Positions 1-9,611 of a stretch of DNA of 64,000 nucleotides are shown piece by piece. The DNA is taken from positions 819,333-883,332 of the forward strand of contig NZ_JAHKNI010000001.1 of assembly GCF_018860155.1 (NCBI RefSeq). Reading direction: 5' to 3'. The notes beneath the pieces were generated by a model. That model worked only from the letters and a program-made list of their open reading frames with translations. It did no database searches and had not been told where the DNA came from. This DNA comes from Nocardia albiluteola. Its GTDB lineage: Bacteria > Actinomycetota > Actinomycetes > Mycobacteriales > Mycobacteriaceae. Each line of letters starts with the position of its first letter. The stretch's first letter is position 1. The position numbers and the translations under genes were made by a program.

Positions 1-182
1 CCCTGCTGACCATCGCGACGGTCACCTTCATTCCGATCTCGGAGATATCCAGCGTCATCGTCCCGGTGCGGTTCCTGAGCCTGGGCTGCATCATCGGGTT
101 CGCCGGGGTGTACGCGATGTTCAGATCGCTCGAGGACGACCTGAAGGCGCTGGTGCGAGTGACCGATCCGCGTATGCGGTAA
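1..182 (+). CDS. C-terminal end of a membrane protein (cut by window edge)
   Basis: An open frame runs from the window edge to a TAA at 180-182 and gives about 59 residues. It contains two hydrophobic stretches, the second including the run LGCIIGFAGVYAMF, followed by a short charged tail ending in RVTDPRMR. This looks like the last membrane helix or helices and cytoplasmic tail of an integral membrane protein. The start and most of the protein lie outside the window, so the family cannot be named. The P-loop kinase begins 23 bases downstream on the same strand. Confidence 0.5.
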   Translation, partial: LLTIATVTFIPISEISSVIVPVRFLSLGCIIGFAGVYAMFRSLEDDLKALVRVTDPRMR

Positions 183-205
183 TTGCGGGCGGACGCGAGG
201 GGGCG

Positions 206-925
206 ATGAATCCGATCCTGCCGATCGGCGGCGCCGTCGCCGGTAAGGTCGGCGGGATGATCCGCAATGATGCTGGGATGTCGCTGGATATGCTTGCCGA
301 GCGGGTACGGGAGCATGCGAGCGGCCACGGCGGACGATTCGTGCTGGGGATCGCCGGGCCGCCCGGCGCCGGGAAATCCACTCTCGCAGCGGCTTTGCGG
401 GACACCCTCGAGGCGGGCGTGGCGGAGGTGGCGCCGATGGACGGGTTCCACCTGAGCAACGCCGAACTGCGGGCCGCGGGTGCGCTGGCGCGCAAGGGGG
501 AACCGGATACCTTCGATGTTCGGGGATACCTCGCCGCGCTCCGCAGGCTGCGGGAAACCCCGCTCGGACAGCCGGTTTCGTGGCCGGTATACGACCGCGT
601 ACGGCACGAGCCGGTGCCCGGGGGCGTGGTGTTCGACGGGCAGCGGATCGTCATCACCGAGGGGAACTATCTACTGCTCGACGTCGGGGCGGGTGGCTGG
701 TCGCAGGTGCGTCAGTATCTGGATGAGGCCTGGTACCTGGATGTTCCGGTGACCGTGCTGCATAAACGGCTGCTGCGCAGGCACATCCGCGGCGGTAAGA
801 GCGTCGCGACGGCCGAAACCAAGGTGGCGCAGAGCGATCTGCGCAATGCTGAACTGGTCGCTGGGACCCGTGACAGCGCGGACCTCGTGCTGCGCGCCGA
901 GGGCCGGAAGTTCGCCGTGATCTGA
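206..925 (+). CDS. P-loop nucleoside/nucleotide kinase family protein
   Basis: The protein has 239 residues and a clear Walker A motif, GPPGAGKST, near residue 50. It also has a PMDGFHLSN segment and the ITEGNYLLLD motif typical of the uridine kinase/pantothenate kinase/YggC-like phosphotransferase group. These enzymes transfer the ATP gamma-phosphate to a small hydroxyl substrate, but the substrate cannot be read from the sequence. The chosen ATG has a purine-rich GAGGGGG site five bases upstream. An in-frame ATG at 257 is an alternative that still keeps the whole P-loop domain. The gene follows the cut-off membrane protein by 23 bases and converges on the PfkB kinase. I am sure of the fold and unsure of the reaction. 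Confidence 0.8.
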   Translation: MNPILPIGGAVAGKVGGMIRNDAGMSLDMLAERVREHASGHGGRFVLGIAGPPGAGKSTLAAALRDTLEAGVAEVAPMDGFHLSNAELRAAGALARKGEPDTFDVRGYLAALRRLRETPLGQPVSWPVYDRVRHEPVPGGVVFDGQRIVITEGNYLLLDVGAGGWSQVRQYLDEAWYLDVPVTVLHKRLLRRHIRGGKSVATAETKVAQSDLRNAELVAGTRDSADLVLRAEGRKFAVI

Positions 926-1000
926 TCGGTCCGGATGAGCCGATTCGCCAGGTCGGCCGGTCCGGTCCGGCGCGGGTGATTCCTGTCGGAGCCGATCGAT

Positions 1001-1894
1001 TCAGGCCGATGTCGGATGATCGGTATCCGGCAGCTGCGAGATCCAGGTGCGGGTGCCCAGGGAGCCACAGGCCAGCGAGGCGATCCCGGCCGCGCTGCGC
1101 AGTGCCTCCGGAAAAGCTTGTCCCGCAACGTGATAGTGGCAGAATGCGCCGTGCATGATGTCCCCGGCGCCGAGCGTGTCGACCACGGGGCACGCGATGA
1201 CCTCGATCGTGCCGCGCTCGCCCGTCGTCGAATACGGAATCGGTCCGGCGCCGTGGGTGATCGCGGCCGACGTCACGCCCCGCTCGTGCAGATAGTCGAA
1301 CAGCCCCTCGGTCCCCGGCTCGGCATGCGGCGGCGCGAAGGCCGCGGAGCAGATGGCGATGTCGACCAGGCGCAGCAGTGCCGCATGCGAATCGCGCCAG
1401 CGCCCCGCGTCCAGGACCACGGGTACGCCGCGCGCGCGGGCGGCCGACGCGAAGCCGAAGGCCAGCTCCGGATAGTGCCCGTCCACCAGGACCACCTCGG
1501 CGTCGTTGAGCGGTCCCAGATGCGTCGAGTCGAAGGGTGCGGCGATGGTGGACCCGTCGAGCGAGACGATCGTGCGCGTGCCCGCCGCGGTCGCCACGAC
1601 GATCGAGGATATCGGCGGGCGATGCCGGGCGCCGGGCGTCGCGTCCAGCGGCGCGACGCCGTACTCGTCCAGGTCGTGCCGGATGACGTGCGCCAGCTGA
1701 TGTTCCCCGAGCGCGGTGATCAGGGTCGGCGTGCGCCCCGACAGGGCCGCGTAGGCGACCGCCGCGTTGGCCGCGGGGCCGCCCGCGCCGAGGAACTGGT
1801 CTTGCGCCTGGGTTTTCGTGTCCTCCTGTGGATAGCTCGCCACCGTGTAAGCGATATCGAGTGTGGACAGCCCGACGAAGACCGCTGTTGCCAT
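1001..1894 (-). CDS. PfkB-family carbohydrate kinase
   Basis: The protein has 297 residues and belongs to the ribokinase/PfkB superfamily, which phosphorylates sugars or sugar-like alcohols with ATP. The N-terminal glycine-rich substrate-binding segment is GAGGPAANAAVAYAAL. The C-terminal PfkB signature, DTLGAGDIMHGAF, contains the catalytic aspartate and the GAGD anion hole. The start was set at the ATG reading MATAVFVGLST, because longer in-frame extensions are Arg-rich and unlike the family. The SDR gene upstream on the same strand ends 55 bases before it, so the two may share a transcript. The substrate is not predictable. Confidence 0.85.
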   Translation of the reverse strand: MATAVFVGLSTLDIAYTVASYPQEDTKTQAQDQFLGAGGPAANAAVAYAALSGRTPTLITALGEHQLAHVIRHDLDEYGVAPLDATPGARHRPPISSIVVATAAGTRTIVSLDGSTIAAPFDSTHLGPLNDAEVVLVDGHYPELAFGFASAARARGVPVVLDAGRWRDSHAALLRLVDIAICSAAFAPPHAEPGTEGLFDYLHERGVTSAAITHGAGPIPYSTTGERGTIEVIACPVVDTLGAGDIMHGAFCHYHVAGQAFPEALRSAAGIASLACGSLGTRTWISQLPDTDHPTSA

Positions 1895-1949
1895 GCGCTC
1901 GACCTTAGCCGGGCCCGGGCCGGCCGCGCCCGGGACGACGCCGCGCGGG

Positions 1950-2780
1950 CTATTCGCGCACCCGGTCCTCGTACGCCTTGCGCGCCGCGGCGTCGACATC
2001 GTCGAGGAACGCCCGCTGGGAGCCGAGCGCGCGGCCGATGGCATCGCCCCAGCTCTGCGGGAGCATCCCGACCACCTGCGAGATCACCCCGGCCGTCGTG
2101 GTCACGCGCACCTTCGCCCGGGGCGCGAGGAGCAGCTTGACCACCGCGGCCGCGATCTCCTCCGGTTCGGCCGCGCGCAGCAACTTGGGTGCGTTCACGC
2201 CCGAACCCAGTTCGGTGTTGGTGAGCGTCGGCAGCACCGAGGACGCCGAGACGCCGCTGCCGCGGTACTCCTCCCGCAGTGTGTCGGTGAAGCCGAGTAC
2301 GGCGTGCTTACTGGCGTTGTAGGTGGCCAGGCCGGGCAGGTGGGTCTCGCCGGCGAGCGAGGCGATGTTGATGATGTGGCCGCTGCGCCGCGGCAGCATC
2401 CGGGCCAGCGCCAGCTTGGAGCCCAGCACGACGCCGTACACGTTGATGTCCAGGATGCGCCGGGTGATCGCGTCGGGCTCGTCGACCACCCGGCCGGTGG
2501 GCATGATTCCCGCATTGTTGATCAGCACGTCGATCGGCCCCAGCTGCCGCTCGACCTCGTCCAGGAAACTCGCGAAGGACTGCTGATCGGTGACGTCGAG
2601 GCGACCGTAATGCTCGAAATCGCCTGCGGCGCCGGAATTCTTGACCGCCGACTCGTCCACGTCCCCGATGGCGACGACCGCGCCCAGCCGGTGCAGCGCG
2701 GTGGCGGTGGCCAGGCCGATGCCGCGCGCGCCGCCGGTGATCACCACGACCTTGCCGCGGATGGTGCCGGTGTCGGTCAT
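1950..2780 (-). CDS. Short-chain dehydrogenase/reductase (SDR)
   Basis: This classical SDR has 276 residues. The nucleotide-binding motif TGGARGIG is near residue 15, NNAG near residue 88, the catalytic Ser lies in INIASLAGE, and the YNASK motif supplies the catalytic Tyr and Lys. Such enzymes oxidise alcohols or reduce carbonyls with NAD(P). An acidic GDVDE at the end of beta-2 suggests a preference for NAD. Its ATG overlaps the stop codon of the aldehyde dehydrogenase in an ATGA arrangement, so the two are probably translationally coupled and may act in sequence on one alcohol/aldehyde pair. The substrate is unknown. Confidence 0.9.
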   Translation of the reverse strand: MTDTGTIRGKVVVITGGARGIGLATATALHRLGAVVAIGDVDESAVKNSGAAGDFEHYGRLDVTDQQSFASFLDEVERQLGPIDVLINNAGIMPTGRVVDEPDAITRRILDINVYGVVLGSKLALARMLPRRSGHIINIASLAGETHLPGLATYNASKHAVLGFTDTLREEYRGSGVSASSVLPTLTNTELGSGVNAPKLLRAAEPEEIAAAVVKLLLAPRAKVRVTTTAGVISQVVGMLPQSWGDAIGRALGSQRAFLDDVDAAARKAYEDRVRE

Positions 2781-4414
2781 TTGCCCTTACCTCCAACGGT
2801 ATTGATCACGTCCAGGATGCCCAGGCGCCGCATGCCGCGCGCTCCGGCGGCCCGCATCGTGGTCAGGGCGATGCCGAGTTTGGCCGCGCTGTACGGGAAC
2901 CAGAACATCTCCTTCTGCTGGGTGGGGAGCATCGGGACGGTGAGCGCCTGCTTGCGGCAGTACTTGCGCAGGCCCTCGGGACCGCCCAGACGGGTGCCGA
3001 TGCCCGACTGCCCCCAGCCGCCCATGGGCAGCGCGAAGTTGAAGATATTGGAGAAGACGTCGTTGACATTGACCGCGCCCGCATTCAATTGCCGCGCAAC
3101 GCGTTCCCCGCGCGCCTTGTCGCCGGTCCACACCGTCGCGGACAGTCCGTATTCCGAGTCGTTCGCCAGCGCGACGGCTTCGGCCTCGTCGGCCACCTTC
3201 ATCACCGGCAGCGTGGGCCCGAAGGTCTCCTCGGTCATGCACGTCATGGTGTGATCGACGTCGACCAGCACGGTGGGCTCGAAGAACGTGCCGACCCCGG
3301 TCGCCTGTCCGCCGGTCAATGCCTTGGCGCCCTTGGCGATCGCCTCCTCGACGTGCCGGGTGACAATGGCCTGCTGCGCGGCGTTGGCCAGCGCGCCCAG
3401 ATCGTGCTCGAACCTGCGCCCGTCCAGGCCCTGGCGCAGCTCGCGCACGTGCGCGGTGAGCTTGCCGACGAACTCCTCGTACACCGGCGCCTCGACGTAG
3501 ACCCGCTCCACCGAGACGCACACCTGACCGGCGTTGAACAGCCCGCCGAACGCGATTCCGTATGCGGCACGGTCGATATCGGCGTCGGCGAGCACGATGG
3601 CCGGATCCTTGCCGCCCAGCTCCAGGCTGTAGGGAATGAGTCGTGCGGCACAGGCCGTCGCGATCCGCCTGCCGGTCGCGGTGGAGCCGGTGAACTGGAC
3701 GAAGTCGACGTTGTTCACCACGGCCGCACCGGTTTCCGCGGCCCCGGTGATGACCGTGAACACCCGTGGCGCGCCGATCTCGGCCCATCCGCGCGCGAGC
3801 TCGACGGCCGAGAGCGGTGTCACCTCGGAGGGCTTCAACAGCACCGCGGCCCCGGCGGCCAGCGCGGGAATCACATCCATCGCGGGCATGGCGAGCGGGA
3901 AGTTCCACGGCGTGATCACCCCGACCACCGGATAGGGCCGGTAGACGGTGGTCAGGCGCTTGACCCGAGCCAGCGGACTGTGTGGGGACGGATGGTCGTC
4001 GGCGAGAAATTTCTCGGCGCGGCGGGCGTAGTAGCCCAGCAGATCCGCGGCATAGCTGGGATCGATGAGGGCGTCGGCCCGCGGTTTGCTGGTCTCGGAC
4101 TGCAATACGTCGGCGAGCCGGTCGGTGTTGTCCAGGATCCAGTCCTGCAGCTTCAGCAGCCACTCCTTGCGGCCCTGCGCGCCGATGGCCTCCCATGCGG
4201 GCTGATGCCGCCGCAGTTCTCGGACCGCGTCGGCCACCGTGTGCGCCGAATCGACCCCGACACTGCCCACGACCTCGCCGGTCGCGGGGTTGTGCACCGC
4301 GATCTCGAGCGCCGGCGGTTCCGCAGGGGTCGAAGGGCCGGGCTCCGGCGTCTGCGCCGCTCGACGGGGTGCGGCCATGCTCGGGGCGGACTTGCTCGGT
4401 TCACTATCGGACAC
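2777..4414 (-). CDS. Aldehyde dehydrogenase (succinic semialdehyde dehydrogenase-like)
   Basis: The protein has 545 residues and the full ALDH core. The cofactor segment contains PWNFPLAMP, the Glu motif is LELGGKDP, the catalytic cysteine sits in NAGQVCVSVERVYV, and the oligomerisation tail is complete. The GTG at 4414 was chosen because GGGAGAG lies about eight bases upstream. It leaves about 50 residues of Ala/Pro-rich sequence before the ALDH fold. An ATG at 4378 would shorten this tail. NAGQVC followed by SVERVYV resembles succinic-semialdehyde dehydrogenases, but the substrate assignment is inference. The stop overlaps the SDR start (ATGA). An intergenic stretch of about 115 bases separates it from the DUF2277 gene. 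Confidence 0.88.
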   Translation of the reverse strand: MSDSEPSKSAPSMAAPRRAAQTPEPGPSTPAEPPALEIAVHNPATGEVVGSVGVDSAHTVADAVRELRRHQPAWEAIGAQGRKEWLLKLQDWILDNTDRLADVLQSETSKPRADALIDPSYAADLLGYYARRAEKFLADDHPSPHSPLARVKRLTTVYRPYPVVGVITPWNFPLAMPAMDVIPALAAGAAVLLKPSEVTPLSAVELARGWAEIGAPRVFTVITGAAETGAAVVNNVDFVQFTGSTATGRRIATACAARLIPYSLELGGKDPAIVLADADIDRAAYGIAFGGLFNAGQVCVSVERVYVEAPVYEEFVGKLTAHVRELRQGLDGRRFEHDLGALANAAQQAIVTRHVEEAIAKGAKALTGGQATGVGTFFEPTVLVDVDHTMTCMTEETFGPTLPVMKVADEAEAVALANDSEYGLSATVWTGDKARGERVARQLNAGAVNVNDVFSNIFNFALPMGGWGQSGIGTRLGGPEGLRKYCRKQALTVPMLPTQQKEMFWFPYSAAKLGIALTTMRAAGARGMRRLGILDVINTVGGKGK

Positions 4415-4531
4415 GATCTGCTCTCCCACCTGCGCTGCGATGCGACTGTGAATCAAGTCACCGAGATTCGATCGTGGCACAGTCCGGCGCCGGGCAGTCG
4501 GCACTATCGGTCAAGCTTTACGACCGATAGC

Positions 4532-4783
4532 TCAGTCGGTGCTCGCCAGGCGTCGCAGCGGCGGCTCGTTCGATGGGGGAACCCGGCGGTCGGGTAGCTC
4601 CGCCAGCAGAGTGGTGGTCGCCGCGGCCACGGCCTCGACCGCCTTGTCGAACGCCGGTTTCGTCGTCGAGGACAGGCCCGTCAGTCCACCGACCTTCCGC
4701 ACGTATTGCTGTGCGGCCGCGTAGATCTCCTGCTCGGTGGCAGCTGGCTCGAGCCCACGCAGGACGGTGATGTTCCTACACAT
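4532..4783 (-). CDS. DUF2277 family protein
   Basis: This small protein has 83 residues and starts MCRNITVLRGLEP, the hallmark of DUF2277. It also has the conserved helical segment around YVRKVGGLTGLS. The function is unknown. The ATG at 4783 was chosen over a longer frame because MCRNI is the family N-terminus and because a -10-like TAATGT sits seven bases upstream on this strand. That spacing fits a leaderless transcript. It is divergent from the DUF1266 gene, whose start lies 161 bases away. Confidence 0.85.
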   Translation of the reverse strand: MCRNITVLRGLEPAATEQEIYAAAQQYVRKVGGLTGLSSTTKPAFDKAVEAVAAATTTLLAELPDRRVPPSNEPPLRRLASTD

Positions 4784-4944
4784 GGCGCCGACATTAGTCC
4801 TGGGTGCGGCGTCGCGACAGAGCAACAATTCGGCAGAATCGAAAACTGTGTGTCTCATGTGCGCCGTGTGCCCGGACCGACTGTCCGACACGGTCTACGC
4901 GGAATAGCGAACCCGACCAAGATCGATGGGACACAATCGGTGGC

Positions 4945-5766
4945 ATGGCTGCCCGCGACCTGCCGACGCTGACCACATTTCCCTACGAGGAGCTGGACCG
5001 CCGCGAGGACGATCACTGGTCCGGTGCGCAGGTTTCCGACGACGAACTGCGCGCCCTCTCGCTCGGTGCGTTCTATTCCGCGCGCTGGGACGCGTTCCAC
5101 GACGCGCTGCTGCTGGGCCCCGAGCGCGAGCATCCGCTCGGGGATCGCCGCGAACTGGCCATCGACACGCTGACGGGCGCCTGGGGAATCACCGACGGCG
5201 CCGAGGCGATGGCGTCGATGGAACAGTTGCTGGACGGCATGCACGGCCCGCTGTACGCGATGGTGCATCCGCTGGTGATGGCCTCGATCAACTCGCCCGA
5301 ACGCGACCGCTTCGGGGAGCGGGCCGATCGGCACCGGGCCTTCCTGCGGCAGGTCGGCGCGTTTCGGGGGATGGACAACCCCGAGGCGCTGGTGCGCGAT
5401 TACGACATCTGGTCCCAGGCGATCAAGCTGGGCCTGGTCGACCATCTGGTGCAGCCGCTGCCCTCGGATATCCAGGCGTGGGATCTGGCGCGCGTGGTCG
5501 CGGTGGCGCGGATGGCGTTCACCGCCGGATACCTCGATGCCGACGTGTCCTGGGACTACATCATGCGGGCGCTGACCCCGGCGCAGCGGCGCTACCGCAA
5601 CTGGCGGCAGTTCGGCGACGCCTACCTCACCGGCTGGACCTACTGGCAGGCCTGCGAGGACCTGGCCGAACTCAAGTCCGGCGGCGTGGACCGGCGGCTG
5701 GAACTGATCCGGCTGTGGCAGCGTCAGACCTCGCCGTGGCGGCGAATCTCCCTGCAGCCCGAATGA
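4945..5766 (+). CDS. DUF1266 domain-containing protein
   Basis: The protein has 273 residues, is acidic, has no signal peptide or membrane segment, and is rich in Trp, Tyr and Arg. The C-terminal half carries the DUF1266 pattern, with AWDLARVVAVARMAFTAGYL followed by a Trp-rich stretch around NWRQFGDAYLTGWTYW. DUF1266 proteins are common in actinobacteria and enterobacteria and have no established biochemical role. The ATG at 4945 matches the start of the hydrophilic domain. A -10-like CACAAT ends seven bases before it, suggesting a leaderless mRNA. A strong hairpin follows the gene. Confidence 0.8.
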   Translation: MAARDLPTLTTFPYEELDRREDDHWSGAQVSDDELRALSLGAFYSARWDAFHDALLLGPEREHPLGDRRELAIDTLTGAWGITDGAEAMASMEQLLDGMHGPLYAMVHPLVMASINSPERDRFGERADRHRAFLRQVGAFRGMDNPEALVRDYDIWSQAIKLGLVDHLVQPLPSDIQAWDLARVVAVARMAFTAGYLDADVSWDYIMRALTPAQRRYRNWRQFGDAYLTGWTYWQACEDLAELKSGGVDRRLELIRLWQRQTSPWRRISLQPE

Positions 5767-5796
5767 TCCCGAGCGATCTCTCTGCGGCCCGGCTGA

Positions 5797-5820
5797 TCCG
5801 GCGTGCCGGTGCACGCCGGA
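5797..5820. terminator. Hairpin between convergent genes
   Basis: A perfect 10-bp inverted repeat (TCCGGCGTGC / GCACGCCGGA) with a CGGT loop lies between the DUF1266 gene (+) and the PH-like gene (-). There is no T-run, which is normal for GC-rich actinobacterial terminators. It could serve both strands. Confidence 0.5.
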
Positions 5821-5839
5821 GCGAAGGCCGGAAATACAG

Positions 5840-6775
5840 CTAGTCCGGCAGCGAGCGCAGGATGCCGCGGCCGTAGCGCTGGAACTGCGAGTCGTCGACC
5901 ATGCCCAGCGAGTGCCGCTCCACCAGCAGCTCCCACTCCGAATACAGCTGGGCCACGCCCGGATCAGGCGGTGCGACGGCGCCGTCGGCCGCCTCGCGCT
6001 GGATGGCGAAGTTGAGCGCGCCGATGACACGGTCGGTGTCGGCGCGGTCGGCGCCGGTGAAACCCATGCTCTGGCTGCCGTCGAAGACGCTGATGCCGTA
6101 GGCGCCGGGCTCGTCGCCCTCGGGCTGCGGGGACTCCTCCCCGGACGACCGCGCCGACAGCAGCGCCGCGACCGGCACCTCGAAGGCCTGTCGGGCGCCC
6201 GGGCCGATCGATAAGAACAGTAATCGCTCGGTGGTGACCGCGAGCAGGCCGCGCCCGCGCCCGACGGGCGGCTGGGCGGTCGCCAGCGCGGTCTCGAGGG
6301 CGAACTCCTCGGGGCCGATCATGCGGTGCAACGCGCCGATTGCCGCCCGGGTCTCGCGCCGGGGCGCCATCCGCCGCACCGCGCGGTCCACATCGGCGCG
6401 GGTCGGTCCGGACTTGCCCCATGCGGGCGCCGGGGGTGTGAGATCGGGCACCGACATATCGATGCGCTGGGTGGCCAGGATCTGGGTGTTGATCCGCTCC
6501 ACGATGACGATCGCGGTCGGCATGTCGTGTTCGGCGATCAGCACCGGCAGTGGGGTGCGGTCGGCCGGCACGCCGGTCAGCACCGGGCTGGGATAACGAA
6601 GATATATCTCGATGACGACCGCGTCGTCGGCTCGCCGGTTCAGCCTGACCTTCAGCAGGTCGGAGACCGGAACGTCGAGCACACGCTCGCCGTCGGCACC
6701 CGGCCGCAGAACCTGCACTCGGCCGCCGCCGTGGCGCAGTATCGCTGTGGGTGTCCGTAGCTCGACTATGTCCAT
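5840..6775 (-). CDS. Conserved protein with PH-like (YokE-type) domain
   Basis: The protein has 311 residues and no signal peptide or membrane helix. The N-terminal half (from MDIVELRTPTAIL) is beta-rich. A second beta-rich section around RGLLAVTTERLLFLS resembles bacterial PH-like domains, in which a strand reading LAVTTERLLF is typical. The C-terminus has a SHOCT-like short helical tail (LYSEWELLVERHSLGMVDDSQF). No enzyme motif is visible. The start at 6775 has AGGGGG just upstream; in-frame codons further out give a poor, low-complexity N-terminus. It is divergent from ftsH across 359 bases. Confidence 0.6.
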   Translation of the reverse strand: MDIVELRTPTAILRHGGGRVQVLRPGADGERVLDVPVSDLLKVRLNRRADDAVVIEIYLRYPSPVLTGVPADRTPLPVLIAEHDMPTAIVIVERINTQILATQRIDMSVPDLTPPAPAWGKSGPTRADVDRAVRRMAPRRETRAAIGALHRMIGPEEFALETALATAQPPVGRGRGLLAVTTERLLFLSIGPGARQAFEVPVAALLSARSSGEESPQPEGDEPGAYGISVFDGSQSMGFTGADRADTDRVIGALNFAIQREAADGAVAPPDPGVAQLYSEWELLVERHSLGMVDDSQFQRYGRGILRSLPD

Positions 6776-7134
6776 ACCCCCTGCGCTCTGTCGGGTGTGC
6801 GGTGCTTCGCCAGGCCCTGGGTGGTTACGCAAGCTACCGCTCCAGGGCCCATTGCTCACGCCGCGGTGTTGTGTTGTCGCTCACAATAGGTGGTGCATGC
6901 CATGATTGTGACTGCTTGGGACGGGAACCACCTGCGTTCTCCGACCGTTTAGGTACTGAACTGCATTAGCTGCCGAACTGTGCGATGTAACGGATAGACC
7001 GTACGCGGTAACGTGGCTTGTCCGCATCCGTTCGCTCCGACCGGGGCGTGCGGAACCGAAGTGGGCAGCGCCCGATCGCATCGTAGGCACACCCCGGAAT
7101 CACCGGAAAGGACTGGCCCGCCGGCCGACGCTCT
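6776..7134. other. Divergent intergenic region upstream of ftsH
   Basis: These 359 bases hold no convincing gene. The part nearest ftsH is noticeably AT-richer than its surroundings, with TTTAGGTACT near 6948-6957, and probably contains promoters for ftsH and for the PH-like gene. I could not fix a -35/-10 pair. An inverted repeat, AGGTGGT (near 6890) and ACCACCT (near 6928), is present but widely spaced. Confidence 0.4.
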
Positions 7135-9510
7135 ATGAACCGCAAGACAGTGTTTCGCAACCTGGCCATAGTCGCGGGCATCCTGCTCGTGATCTATCTG
7201 GTCAGCTATTTCAGCAACGACACGCGCGGCTGGAAGAACGTCGATACCTCGGTGGCGCTCACCCAGCTTGCCGACAAGTCCAACATCAAGCAGGTTCAGA
7301 TCGATGACAAGGAGCAGCAGCTCCGCATCACGCTGAACAAGGGCAACGACGCCACCAGCGGCCAGACCCAGATCATCGCGAAGTATCCGGGCGGCAGCGA
7401 GGTGTCCGCGGAGGTCCTCAAGGACGTCCAGAGCTCGGGCGCGCCCTACAACACCTCCGTCAAGCAGGACAGCTGGCTCACCCAGGTGCTGCTGTTCGTG
7501 CTGCCGATGGTGCTGCTGCTGGGGCTTTTCGTCTTCGTCATGGCCCGCATGCAGGGCGGTGGCCGCGGCGGCATGATGGGCTTCGGCAAGTCCAAGGCCA
7601 AACAGCTGTCCAAGGACATGCCCAAGACGACGTTCGCGGACGTGGCCGGCGCCGACGAGGCGGTCGAGGAGCTCTACGAGATCAAGGACTTCCTCCAGAA
7701 TCCGGCTCGCTACCAGGCCCTGGGCGCCAAGATCCCGAAGGGTGTGCTGCTGTACGGCCCGCCCGGTACCGGTAAGACCCTGCTCGCGCGCGCCGTCGCC
7801 GGCGAGGCGGGCGTCCCCTTCTTCACCATCTCCGGCTCGGACTTCGTCGAGATGTTCGTCGGTGTCGGCGCCTCGCGCGTGCGCGACCTGTTCGATCAGG
7901 CCAAGCAGAACAGCCCCTGCATCATCTTCGTCGACGAGATCGACGCGGTCGGCCGCCAGCGCGGCGCCGGCCTGGGCGGCGGCCACGACGAGCGCGAGCA
8001 GACGCTGAACCAGCTGCTGGTCGAGATGGACGGCTTCGGCGACCGCACCGGCGTCATCATCATCGCGGCCACCAACCGGCCCGACATCCTGGATCCGGCG
8101 CTGCTGCGCCCGGGCCGCTTCGACCGGCAGATCCCGGTGAGCAATCCCGACCTGGCCGGTCGGCGCGCGATCCTGCGGGTGCATTCGGCGGGCAAGCCGA
8201 TCGCGGCGGAGGCCGATCTGGACGGCCTGGCCAAGCGCACCGTCGGCATGTCGGGTGCGGATCTGGCCAACGTCATCAACGAGGCCGCGCTGCTCACCGC
8301 GCGCGAACACGGCAACGTGATCACCGGCGCCTCGCTGGAGGAGTCCGTGGACCGCGTTATCGGTGGCCCGCGGCGCAAGAGCCGCATCATCAGCGAGCAC
8401 GAGAAGAAGATCACCGCCTACCACGAGGGCGGCCACACCCTGGCGGCCTGGGCGATGCCCGACATCGAGCCGGTCTACAAGGTGACGATCCTGGCGCGCG
8501 GCCGCACCGGCGGCCACGCCATGACTGTGCCCGAGGACGACAAGGGCCTGATGACCCGCTCGGAGATGATCGCCCGCCTGGTGATGGCGATGGGCGGCCG
8601 CGCCGCCGAGGAGCTGGTGTTCCACGAGCCGACCACGGGCGCGTCGTCGGACATCGACCAGGCCACCAAGATCGCCCGCGCGATGGTCACCGAGTACGGC
8701 ATGAGTGCGCGGCTGGGCGCGGTGCGCTACGGCCAGGAGCAGGGCGATCCGTTCCTGGGCCGGTCGATGGGCATGGCCTCGGACTACTCGCACGAGGTCG
8801 CGCGCGAGATCGACGAGGAGGTGCGCAACCTCATCGAGGCCGCGCACACCGAGGCGTGGGCCATCCTCAACGAGTACCGCGACGAGCTGGACTCCCTGGC
8901 CACCGCGCTGCTCGAGCGCGAGACCCTGCACCGCAAGGATCTCGAGCAGGTGCTCACCACCGTCGACAAGCGCCCGCGCATCACCGCCTTCAATGATTTC
9001 GGCGAGCGCGTCCCGTCGGATCGCCCGCCGGTGAAGACCCCGCGCGAGCTGGCCGCCGAGCGCGGCGAGCCGTGGCCGGAGGAGGAGGCCGCACCGGTGC
9101 TGGAACCGGCCGCCGCCCCCGTCGCCAACGGCTACCCGCCCGAGGCCTACCGGCAGCCACAGCCGCAGCCGGGCTACGGCGCCCCGCAGCCGGGCTACCC
9201 GGTGCCCGGTGCGGCTCCGGCGTACCCGCAGCAGGGCGGCACGCATGGTTCCCGGCCCGATTACGGCGCCCCGGCCGGTTGGTCGGCCCCGGGCTGGCCG
9301 CCGCAGGAGGAATCCCAGCAGCAGCCGCAACAGCCGCAGCAGCCCGGCTACGGCGGCCCGCAGAACCACGGCGGCTGGGCGCCCGCGGGTGGCCAGCGCT
9401 ACGGCCGATCGGGACATCAGCAGCCGAACGACGCCGAGGGCGGGAGCCAGCTCGGCACGCCCACCGAGAGCGACGGTAACGAGTGGGACGGACCGAACGG
9501 CCGCCACTAA
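7135..9510 (+). CDS. ftsH: ATP-dependent zinc metalloprotease FtsH
   Basis: This 791-residue membrane-anchored AAA+ protease extracts and degrades membrane and cytosolic proteins as a hexamer. Two membrane helices flank an extracytoplasmic domain (residues about 8-27 and 118-140). The AAA domain has Walker A GPPGTGKT at 208-215, Walker B IIFVDEID at 263-270, and a second-region-of-homology arginine segment. The zinc site HEGGH is at 430-434. The last 160 residues or so form a disordered Pro/Gln/Gly-rich tail with repeats of the type QPQPGYG, longer than in enterobacteria and typical of mycobacteria and nocardiae. It stands directly upstream of the folate operon, as Rv3610c does in M. tuberculosis. 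Confidence 0.97.
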   Translation: MNRKTVFRNLAIVAGILLVIYLVSYFSNDTRGWKNVDTSVALTQLADKSNIKQVQIDDKEQQLRITLNKGNDATSGQTQIIAKYPGGSEVSAEVLKDVQSSGAPYNTSVKQDSWLTQVLLFVLPMVLLLGLFVFVMARMQGGGRGGMMGFGKSKAKQLSKDMPKTTFADVAGADEAVEELYEIKDFLQNPARYQALGAKIPKGVLLYGPPGTGKTLLARAVAGEAGVPFFTISGSDFVEMFVGVGASRVRDLFDQAKQNSPCIIFVDEIDAVGRQRGAGLGGGHDEREQTLNQLLVEMDGFGDRTGVIIIAATNRPDILDPALLRPGRFDRQIPVSNPDLAGRRAILRVHSAGKPIAAEADLDGLAKRTVGMSGADLANVINEAALLTAREHGNVITGASLEESVDRVIGGPRRKSRIISEHEKKITAYHEGGHTLAAWAMPDIEPVYKVTILARGRTGGHAMTVPEDDKGLMTRSEMIARLVMAMGGRAAEELVFHEPTTGASSDIDQATKIARAMVTEYGMSARLGAVRYGQEQGDPFLGRSMGMASDYSHEVAREIDEEVRNLIEAAHTEAWAILNEYRDELDSLATALLERETLHRKDLEQVLTTVDKRPRITAFNDFGERVPSDRPPVKTPRELAAERGEPWPEEEAAPVLEPAAAPVANGYPPEAYRQPQPQPGYGAPQPGYPVPGAAPAYPQQGGTHGSRPDYGAPAGWSAPGWPPQEESQQQPQQPQQPGYGGPQNHGGWAPAGGQRYGRSGHQQPNDAEGGSQLGTPTESDGNEWDGPNGRH

Positions 9511-9535
9511 CCGGCGGTGATTAGGCTCGACGATC

Positions 9536-9581
9536 GGGGCGCAGGGATCTATCCGCGCCCCGTTCGCGCCCGTCGGGCGCG
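9536..9581. other. Two tandem hairpins in the ftsH-folE intergenic region
   Basis: GGGGCGC (9536-9542) pairs with GCGCCCC (9555-9561). Immediately downstream, CGCGCCC (9565-9571) pairs with GGGCGCG (9575-9581) around a GTC loop. They sit between the ftsH stop and the folE Shine-Dalgarno site. They could end most ftsH transcripts or act as mRNA processing or stability elements. Neither is followed by a T-run. Confidence 0.45.
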
Positions 9582-9611
9582 AGTGATCCAAATGTGTGGA
9601 GGTGTTCTCGA

